30,331 nt of DNA, taken from SZUA-22 sp039714835 (GTDB lineage Bacteria > Bacteroidota > Ignavibacteria > Ignavibacteriales > Melioribacteraceae). Positions 23,602 to 30,331 of the stretch are shown here, one piece after another (position 1 is the stretch's first letter; each line of letters opens with the position of its first letter). Under the pieces are notes generated by a model, which was not told the origin of the DNA, did not search any database, and saw only the letters and a list, made by a program, of their open reading frames with translations. The position numbers were made by a program, and so were the translations under genes. The stretch lies in the NCBI GenBank assembly GCA_039714835.1, contig JBDLIN010000017.1:1-30331 (forward strand). Reading direction: 5' to 3'.

Positions 23602-26600
23602 ATGAGTAAGTCTTTAATGAAGTTAGTTTATCTGATAATGATAATTGGTCTTGCCAATTGCAGCATGCAAAACAAAAGTTCAAACGAAGTAAAAGATTTA
23701 TACAAAGGATTTCAAAATCCCCCAACTGAAGCAAAACCTTCAGCATATTACATAATGCTAAATGGTTATTTGAACAAAGAGTTTGCTCAAAAAGAGCTTG
23801 AAGAGTATGCTGCTAAAGGAATTGGTGGCCTTCTTGTTTTTGATATGGGAATTATTGGAGTTGAGGAATACTTCCCACCAGCTGGTCCAAAATTTATGAG
23901 TGATGAGTGGTTAGATAATTTTAGTTACATAGTTAAAACAGCTGATAAACTTGGGATGACTGTTGAACTTGCAGCAGTAAGTAGTTGGGATATGGGTGGC
24001 TCTTGGACAAAACCAGAAGAAGCTGTTCTAGCATTATATCAGAATAACATAACTGTGACTGGTCCCCAAAAGATAAAACAAGAATTGAAATATCCAGAAT
24101 TACCAGAAACAGCAATACTTGATAAGAATGGGGAACCAGTTATTTCAGAAGAGATTGCTCTACTTGCAATACCAGTAAAAAAACGTCAGACTTCTTATGA
24201 GTTTGTTTTTAAATTAGGATATGATACACTTCATACACTTGACCATTTTGTTTTAACAAATGCTAAAAATAAGAATAGTCAGTTAGCAAATGGTGAAAAT
24301 ATTTTTGCAAAAGATTTCTCAATTGCGGTTAGTGAAATTGATAGTAAAAGCAGTAATTTCAAAGAGGTATTAAAAGGTTCACTAAAAGCTAATACTAAGA
24401 AACAGCGATTTAATATTAAAGAGACAAAAGCAAAATATGTACGATTAAGAATTTATAATGGACACAATATTGAATCGGATTTAGTTCAGTTGGCAGAGTT
24501 TGAAGTTTATGCTAATAATGGTGAAAGTTTAATCCATCGTCCATATAATAATAGATTTGATGGTGGAATGATGGTACGTCATAACTCACAATTAGGTAGT
24601 GAAAAAAAATGGAGAGCAAAAAACATAAATGATGGTGGCTATAGTGGCGATGTTAACACATGGGTATCAAATGGAAAACCACCGGTATTGATTGAAGATG
24701 TAAATACAATCCAAATTATTACAGACAAATTCAAAGATGGACTTTTAGAGTGGGATGTTCCAGAAGGTGAATGGGAAGTTATCAGATATGTAATGACAAA
24801 CACCGGTGAAAAATTGAAAATCCCTAACCCGGCATCTGATGGATTGGCAACCGATCATTTAAGTGCTAACGCCACAAAAAATCATATTAAGTATTTAACT
24901 ACAAAGCTTGAAAACAAATTTGGTGATTTAAGTAAATCGTCAGTTAGTAATTTCTATCTACCAAGTTATGAAGTAAGAGGATTGCTTTGGACATACGATA
25001 TGTTTGAACAATTCAAAAAATATCGTGGTTATGATTTAGTTAAATACTTACCAGCATTGAATGGATATGTCGTTGAAAATGAAGAAACAACAGATAGATT
25101 TTTATACGATTACCAAAAAACAATGGGTGATTTATTAATTGATGCATTTTACATAACTGCTAATGAAACTGCACGAGAAGATGGAATGGCTGTTAAAGCA
25201 GAATCTGCTGGTCCAGGGCCTCCTGTTCATTTGGTTCCTGTTGAAGCACTTAAAGCACTTAGTGTTGTAGACGCAATGCAAGGTGAATTTTGGCCTTGGC
25301 GTGAATACTGGGATGCCCTTTGGGTTGTAAAAGAAGTTGCAGCATCAGCTCATATTTATGGACGTAAAGAAGTTCATATGGAAGCATTTACTGGTTTTCG
25401 CCATTGGATGGACGGACCAGTAGATTTAAAACCCTCTGCAGATAGAGCCTTTTGTGAAGGGATGAACCACATCGTTTGGCATATGGCAGAGCACACTCCA
25501 CCAGAAGCTGGTAAGCCTGGCTGGGTATATCATGCCGGTAGTCATTTGAATGTAAACCTTATTTGGTGGGAACAAATGAAACCATGGATGGATTATCTGG
25601 CACGTACTTCATTCTTATTGCAGCAAGGTTTATTTGTAGGTGATGTTGTTTATTATTACGGCGATAAAGGTGCAAACTTTATTCCGCCAAAGCATACTAA
25701 TACTTCACTTAATGATTGTTACGATTATGATGTAACAAATCTTGAAGTAATGCTTAACAGAATGGATGTAAAAAATAATAAAATAGTTTTACCCGATGGA
25801 ATGAGTTACGAAGTATTGGTTCTTCCAGAACAAGAAGATATAACTGTTGTTGCATTGCAAAGGATTAAAGAGCTTGTAAATAAAGGGGCTACAGTACTTG
25901 GCGAAAAGCCAATAAAATCAACTGGTTTGTATAATTACTCAGAAAGTGATGCAGAAGTTAAAAAACTTGCTGATGAATTATGGGGTAATGTAAATGGGAC
26001 TTCTGTAAAAGAAAATAAATATGGCAAAGGTAAAATTATTTCTGGAAAATCTATAAATGAAGTTCTTGCAGACCTTGGAGTCACTCCAGATTTCCAATTT
26101 GCAAGTATAGAGGGGAACGCTAATTTAGATTATATCCACCGTAGAACAAATGAAGAAGAAATTTATTTTATTAGAAATGAAAAGGATGTGGTAACAAAAT
26201 TCAAAGCAACATTCAGAGTTAAAAATAAAACTCCAGAGTTGTGGCTGCCTGATACAGGTGAGAGAATTACACAACTTGCTTATGAAGTTACTGATAATGA
26301 AATCTCCTTTGATATGGAACTTGATAAAATGGGTTCTATGTTTGTTGTGTTTACTTCAAACGGCAACAGTGAGTACATAAAGGCTATCTCAGAAGATAAT
26401 TGTGTAGCAGATATTAAGAGTGATACTATCACAATTATATCAAACAAAAATGGTGAATATAAAATCACTACAATAGAAAATAAAGAAATTAAATATTCAG
26501 TTGATAATGTTCCAAGTGCGGATGTAATAACTGGTGAATGGAAAATCTCATTCCTAAGTAAAGGATGGGGAGCACCGGAATCTGCAACCACCAAGAAACT

Positions 26601-27045
26601 TAAATCCATTTCTGAATTTAAAAATAAAGAGATTAAATACTATTCTGGAATATCACGATATGAAAATAATGTTAATATTTCAGAAGATAAGCTAACTCAT
26701 AGGAACAAAGTTGTTTTAGAACTTGGTGATTTATGGTTACTTGCTGATGTTACTGTAAATGGTAAGTTACTTGGTACAGTTTGGAAAGCACCTTATAGTG
26801 TAGATATTACAGATGCAGTGAAAGCAGGAGAAAATAAACTTCAGATTGATATTGCAAATACTTGGTGTAACAGACTTATTGGGGAAGCAAAAGGTCAAAC
26901 AGCCCAAAAATTATGCAAAACAAATATTGATGGTAACGAAACTACAGAAGCTGATCCATGGACAGAAGTTCCATTAAGAAAATCTGGTTTGTTTGGACCA
27001 GTGAAAATTGTTTATGGTGTAGAAAATAGAGTGGAGTTGAGATAA
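23602..27045 (+). CDS. GH106-type glycoside hydrolase (alpha-L-rhamnosidase family), lipoprotein
   Basis: This 1147-residue protein has the lipobox LANC (C20), so it should be lipid-anchored. The opening FQNPPTEAKPSAYYIMLNGY...GIGGLLVFDMG is the diagnostic start of the Glyco_hydro_106 family. The central part carries further family signatures: VDAMQGEFWPW (about 556-566), EVHMEAFTG (590-598), PVDLKPSADRAFCEGMNHIV, and YLARTSFLLQQG...DVVYYYGD. A discoidin-like beta-sandwich (about 255-303, VRLRIYNGHN..LAEFEVYAN) interrupts the barrel region. The end (about 1030-1100, DVTVNGKLLGTVWKAPYSVDIT) is a GH2-like sugar-binding sandwich, as usual in GH106. Characterised members cleave alpha-L-rhamnose from pectic glycans; this one's exact specificity is unknown. 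One base separates it from the GH3 gene, indicating translational coupling. Confidence 0.85.
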   Translation: MSKSLMKLVYLIMIIGLANCSMQNKSSNEVKDLYKGFQNPPTEAKPSAYYIMLNGYLNKEFAQKELEEYAAKGIGGLLVFDMGIIGVEEYFPPAGPKFMSDEWLDNFSYIVKTADKLGMTVELAAVSSWDMGGSWTKPEEAVLALYQNNITVTGPQKIKQELKYPELPETAILDKNGEPVISEEIALLAIPVKKRQTSYEFVFKLGYDTLHTLDHFVLTNAKNKNSQLANGENIFAKDFSIAVSEIDSKSSNFKEVLKGSLKANTKKQRFNIKETKAKYVRLRIYNGHNIESDLVQLAEFEVYANNGESLIHRPYNNRFDGGMMVRHNSQLGSEKKWRAKNINDGGYSGDVNTWVSNGKPPVLIEDVNTIQIITDKFKDGLLEWDVPEGEWEVIRYVMTNTGEKLKIPNPASDGLATDHLSANATKNHIKYLTTKLENKFGDLSKSSVSNFYLPSYEVRGLLWTYDMFEQFKKYRGYDLVKYLPALNGYVVENEETTDRFLYDYQKTMGDLLIDAFYITANETAREDGMAVKAESAGPGPPVHLVPVEALKALSVVDAMQGEFWPWREYWDALWVVKEVAASAHIYGRKEVHMEAFTGFRHWMDGPVDLKPSADRAFCEGMNHIVWHMAEHTPPEAGKPGWVYHAGSHLNVNLIWWEQMKPWMDYLARTSFLLQQGLFVGDVVYYYGDKGANFIPPKHTNTSLNDCYDYDVTNLEVMLNRMDVKNNKIVLPDGMSYEVLVLPEQEDITVVALQRIKELVNKGATVLGEKPIKSTGLYNYSESDAEVKKLADELWGNVNGTSVKENKYGKGKIISGKSINEVLADLGVTPDFQFASIEGNANLDYIHRRTNEEEIYFIRNEKDVVTKFKATFRVKNKTPELWLPDTGERITQLAYEVTDNEISFDMELDKMGSMFVVFTSNGNSEYIKAISEDNCVADIKSDTITIISNKNGEYKITTIENKEIKYSVDNVPSADVITGEWKISFLSKGWGAPESATTKKLKSISEFKNKEIKYYSGISRYENNVNISEDKLTHRNKVVLELGDLWLLADVTVNGKLLGTVWKAPYSVDITDAVKAGENKLQIDIANTWCNRLIGEAKGQTAQKLCKTNIDGNETTEADPWTEVPLRKSGLFGPVKIVYGVENRVELR

Positions 27046-27046
27046 A

Positions 27047-29638
27047 ATGAAAAATATTTTGATAAAAAATATCTTATTATTTGTGGTTATAGTTGGTATA
27101 GCTGCATGTGCTGAAAAACCACAAAATCCTTTCAACAATCCATCTTTAAGTGTTAATGAACGTGTTGATGATTTATTAACTCATTTAACACTTGAAGAAA
27201 AAGCCGGATTTATGTCTGGTGAAACAATGTGGTATTTGCAAGAAATACCACGACTTGGAATTCCTAAACTTCAAGTTACAGATTGTGGACATGGAGTAAC
27301 TGTTATACTTGACGAAAATGATGACTACTCAGGCTGTGCAACTTCTTTCCCTACTGCAGTAGGACAAGCGGCTAGTTGGGATAGAGCATTAATCAGAAAG
27401 ATGGGCGGTGCTCTCGGACGTGAAACACGTGCAACAGGCTCTGGAGTACTATTAGCTCCAATGGTAAATATTCACAGACTTCCGGTTGGTGGTAGAAATT
27501 ATGAAACATACTCGGAAGACCCATATTTAACGGGTACTCTCGCTGCTGCATTTATTGATGGTGTTCAAGGTGAAGGAACTGGTACTGTAATAAAAGCTGT
27601 AACAGCTAATAACCAACAACATGAGCAAGATAAATTGGCTGCAAAGATGTCAAAGCGTACACTCCATGAAATATATTTAGAACAATTTCGTATTGCTATT
27701 AACCAGTCAGACCCATGGGGTATAATGACTGCATACAACGGAATAGCTTTGCCAAATGTAAATGGTGGTAAACCTCTGCCTACAAGTGAATCAGCTTATA
27801 TGATTAAAGATGTAATTAAGAAAGAGTGGGATTATCAAGGATTCATAGTCTCCGATTGGCGTGCAGTTGTTAGTAGCAAATCAATTACAGCCGGTGTGGA
27901 TGTTGAAATGCCAGGACCTGGAAAGTTCATGGATATCAAAGATATGATGAAAGCCACGAAAGATGGACTTATAACTGAAGAAGGAATTAACGAAGCTGCA
28001 AGAAGATATTTACGTTCAATAGTGAAAACTGGTGTGCTAGATATTCCAAGAAAAGAATTGCCATCCGAATTTGACACTCCACGTCATCACGATATTGCTA
28101 GAGAAGTTGCTGAAGGTTCAATAGTTTTATTGAAGAACAAAGATAGCATTCTTCCTTTAGATAAAGAGCAAGTAAAAAGCATTGGAGTCTTTGGACCAAA
28201 TGCAGAAGAAGCGCGCCTTGGTGGCGGTGGTAGTGCATCCGTTTCTGCTTGTCGTACAGTTAGTCCACTTAAAGGTCTGAACAATGTTTTTGGTGCAAAC
28301 TCTAGAATTACATTTATAGAAGGGGCAAGTATATCGGGTGATTTGCCAGTAATTCCAAGTGGAAACTTTACTGCTGAAGTGGATGGAAAAGTTGTGCAAG
28401 GTCTTAAAGGTGAGTTCTATGATGGAGCACATCTTAATGGTGAAGTTCAATGTGTTAAAATTGATGATAAGGTTGATTTCTCATGGGGATGGGCTGCTCC
28501 TTGCGACAAAGTAACAAAAAATGGTTATTCCGCAAGATGGACTGGAAAGCTAATAGCTCCAGAAACTGGAAATTACAAAATTGGTATTTCAGTTAGTGAA
28601 GGTGGGGTTAGATTGTACCTTGATGGAAAATTAGTAATTGACGAATGGGGTGATCCTGGTAATGAAATTACAGAAGCACGTTTTAACAATGTTAGTAAAA
28701 ATGTTGAAATTGAAATGGAAAAAGGTTCAGCTCATGACATTAAAGTTGAGTTCCATAAAAAAATGAATCGAAATACTATCCGTCTCGAATGGGCAACTCC
28801 AAGTCAAAAATCTCCGATTGATGATGCAGTAAAAAAAGCGAAAGAGAGCGAAGTTGCTGTTATCTTTGCCGGACTTTCAAACAGAATTGAAGGTGGAACT
28901 AATGACAAAGAGGAATTAAAACTTCCTGGTAATCAAGATAAATTGATTAGTGAAATTGCAAAGGTAAATAAAAACACAATTGTTGTGTTAATAAATGGTA
29001 CTCCTGTAGAGATGCCTTGGGTAAATGAAGTTGCAGCAATTGTTGAAGCTTTCTATCCAGGTCAAATGGGGGGTGATGCTATTGCAAATATACTTTCCGG
29101 GAAAGTAAATCCATCTGGAAAACTTCCTGATACTTTTGGAAAGAGAATGGAAGATTATCTTTCAATGAAATATTATCCAGGTGATGAGCATATTGGAATT
29201 ACAGAATATGGTGAAGGATTAAAAGTTGGTTACCGCCAGTTTGATGAAGATAATATTGAACCTCTTTTCCCATTTGGGTTTGGACTTTCCTACACAACAT
29301 TTGAGTTGAGTAACCTAAAAGTTGAAAAGCAAAAAAATAGTGTTGTTGTAAAAGTAGATGTTACAAACACAGGTAAAGTTGCCGGTGCTGAAGTAGCACA
29401 AGTTTATGTTAGTGATGTTAAGGCATCAGTATATCGTCCAAAGAAAGAGTTAAAAGGATTTGAGAAAGTTATGCTAAATCCAGGAGAAACAAAAACAGTC
29501 TCTGTTGAATTAGACAAATTTGCTTTCTCATACTTTAGTGAAAAAGAAAATGGTTGGATTCTTGAACCTGGTGAGTTTGAAATACTGGTTGGCAATTCTT
29601 CGAGGAATATTACTTTGAAGGAAAATATTAAACTTTAA
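27047..29638 (+). CDS. GH3 family glycoside hydrolase with PA14 insert, lipoprotein
   Basis: This 863-residue protein has the lipobox GIAAC (C21). Domain order is: GH3 barrel (about 30-330), GH3 alpha/beta sandwich interrupted by a PA14 carbohydrate-binding domain (about 450-581, GLKGEFYDGAHLNG...GVRLYLDGKLVIDEW), and a fibronectin III-like domain (about 768-832). The nucleophile is D270 in GFIVSDW. The acid/base is probably the Glu of RIEGGTNDKEELKLP. R150 in GRNYETYSEDP and D79 in TDCGHGV match substrate-binding positions. Unusually, the family motif K-H-F/Y reads K183-A184-V185, and NNQExxR reads NNQQHEQ. Family members release terminal beta-linked glucose, xylose or related sugars from the non-reducing end. 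The changed motif makes the substrate, or even activity, uncertain. It ends the three-lipoprotein operon. Confidence 0.88.
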   Translation: MKNILIKNILLFVVIVGIAACAEKPQNPFNNPSLSVNERVDDLLTHLTLEEKAGFMSGETMWYLQEIPRLGIPKLQVTDCGHGVTVILDENDDYSGCATSFPTAVGQAASWDRALIRKMGGALGRETRATGSGVLLAPMVNIHRLPVGGRNYETYSEDPYLTGTLAAAFIDGVQGEGTGTVIKAVTANNQQHEQDKLAAKMSKRTLHEIYLEQFRIAINQSDPWGIMTAYNGIALPNVNGGKPLPTSESAYMIKDVIKKEWDYQGFIVSDWRAVVSSKSITAGVDVEMPGPGKFMDIKDMMKATKDGLITEEGINEAARRYLRSIVKTGVLDIPRKELPSEFDTPRHHDIAREVAEGSIVLLKNKDSILPLDKEQVKSIGVFGPNAEEARLGGGGSASVSACRTVSPLKGLNNVFGANSRITFIEGASISGDLPVIPSGNFTAEVDGKVVQGLKGEFYDGAHLNGEVQCVKIDDKVDFSWGWAAPCDKVTKNGYSARWTGKLIAPETGNYKIGISVSEGGVRLYLDGKLVIDEWGDPGNEITEARFNNVSKNVEIEMEKGSAHDIKVEFHKKMNRNTIRLEWATPSQKSPIDDAVKKAKESEVAVIFAGLSNRIEGGTNDKEELKLPGNQDKLISEIAKVNKNTIVVLINGTPVEMPWVNEVAAIVEAFYPGQMGGDAIANILSGKVNPSGKLPDTFGKRMEDYLSMKYYPGDEHIGITEYGEGLKVGYRQFDEDNIEPLFPFGFGLSYTTFELSNLKVEKQKNSVVVKVDVTNTGKVAGAEVAQVYVSDVKASVYRPKKELKGFEKVMLNPGETKTVSVELDKFAFSYFSEKENGWILEPGEFEILVGNSSRNITLKENIKL

Positions 29639-29659
29639 TATATAATATTTTATTTCCCG

Positions 29660-29713
29660 ATAAACAAAGTGCATTATATCCAAATTATTACTGGATATAT
29701 GCAATGCGTTTAT
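29660..29713 (+). terminator. Imperfect hairpin after the GH3 gene
   Basis: ATAAAC (29660-29665) pairs with GTTTAT (29708-29713), and TATATCCA (29675-29682) pairs with TGGATATA (29692-29699), with small bulges between. It lies just past the last gene of the lipoprotein operon. There is no clear T run, so the terminator call is tentative. Confidence 0.4.
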
Positions 29714-29768
29714 TGAGAATGTTGTAACCATTCAACAGAACCAAAACTAAACTTAGAGTAAATAAACT

Positions 29769-30215
29769 TTGAAAAACATAACTATAAGAAAAATTGAAGA
29801 AAAAGATTTTGGGGCATTAATAATTCTATTCAAAGAATTTGCAAAATTTGAAAAACTTCCTGAAAAAATGATAAACACTGAGCAGCAAATGCAAATAGAA
29901 AAAGATTATGTAAATGGCTTTGTTGCTTTGTCTGAATCAAATAAGATTGTTGGATTTGTTACATTTTTCTTTGCATATTATACTTGGACTGGAAAATCCA
30001 TATTTATGGATGATTTATATGTTAAGTCAAACTTTAGAGGAAATGGAATAGGGAGTAAGTTAATGAAATCTGTGATAGAATATGCTAAACTTGAAAGTTG
30101 TAATAAGCTCCGTTGGCAAGTTTCTAAATGGAATAAAGATGCAATAGATTTCTATGAGAATTTAGGAGCAACTATTGATACAATAGAAATAAATTGTGAC
30201 TTATCGTTAAAATAA
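29769..30215 (+). CDS. GNAT family N-acetyltransferase (diamine-acetyltransferase-like)
   Basis: This 148-residue protein starts at TTG. No ATG is available upstream in frame, and the fold needs the first strand ITIRKIEEKDF. The GNAT core is complete: IVGFVTFFFAYYTWTGKSIFMDDLYV (strands 3-4), the acetyl-CoA pyrophosphate-binding loop RGNGIGSKLM (arginine at about 91), and the WQVSKWNKDAIDFYENLGA strand-helix. The FFAYYTW and LRWQVSKWN...FYENLGA wording is typical of the spermidine/spermine (diamine) acetyltransferase branch, so a small amine is the likely substrate, though this is inferred. The cell location is cytoplasmic. It is separated from the glycan genes by 130 bases and a hairpin and is probably not part of that system. 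Confidence 0.85.
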   Translation: MKNITIRKIEEKDFGALIILFKEFAKFEKLPEKMINTEQQMQIEKDYVNGFVALSESNKIVGFVTFFFAYYTWTGKSIFMDDLYVKSNFRGNGIGSKLMKSVIEYAKLESCNKLRWQVSKWNKDAIDFYENLGATIDTIEINCDLSLK

Positions 30216-30331
30216 AAGTAGTATAAAATAAAAATATCAGCATAATGTTTTATGTACTTAAAAAATTGCGAAGGCTATTTTTTATGACAATGCAAAAATA
30301 TTATATAAACTGAATTGAGTACTTAATATGA

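Noticed and set aside
30216..30331. Start of another gene at the right edge (ATG at 30328)
   Set aside because: Only one codon is inside the window and no ribosome-binding site precedes it, so it cannot be supported.

Overview
The window is AT-rich and every recognisable gene lies on the + strand. Six predicted secreted proteins end in the same C-terminal tail (QNYPNPFNPST..., finishing in xKMxLLK/R). This is a type A sorting domain of the type IX secretion system (T9SS). Together with TonB-dependent receptors and many lipoproteins, it points to the Bacteroidota, and the exact wording of the tail is typical of Ignavibacteria-like lineages. That taxonomic call is an inference from family knowledge.

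Layout. (1) 322-10375: a TonB-dependent receptor, a secreted beta-helix protein, and a giant surface protein made of jelly-roll modules plus three kelch propellers. (2) 10376-11182: a gene-free stretch with a terminator and three foldback elements, one resembling a 230-bp MITE with 22-bp inverted ends. (3) 11183-15625: two secreted proteins of poorly characterised types, a TIM-barrel glycosidase-like protein and a multidomain putative polysaccharide-active protein, followed by a decayed sorting-domain relic. (4) 15855-22646: a second TonB-dependent receptor, a repeat-filled gap, and two paralogous beta-helix proteins. (5) 22902-29638: a tight run of three lipoproteins, namely a jelly-roll protein, a GH106-type (alpha-L-rhamnosidase family) enzyme and a GH3 enzyme with a PA14 insert. 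(6) 29769-30215: a GNAT acetyltransferase, probably unrelated to the rest.

The whole reads as a polysaccharide-utilisation region. T9SS cargo would bind or cut a glycan outside the cell, the two receptors would import fragments, and the lipoproteins would trim them. GH106 suggests a rhamnose-containing substrate such as pectic rhamnogalacturonan or an ulvan-like glycan, but the substrate is not established. No SusD homologue and no regulator is present. Instead, each receptor is followed by members of one secreted beta-helix family.

The most unusual signals are these: a 28-bp palindrome inserted in frame inside one sorting domain; a sorting-domain relic with repeat-like DNA at the same junction; an exact 829-bp duplication inside the kelch gene; and a GH3 enzyme in which the usual Lys-His substrate motif reads Lys-Ala.
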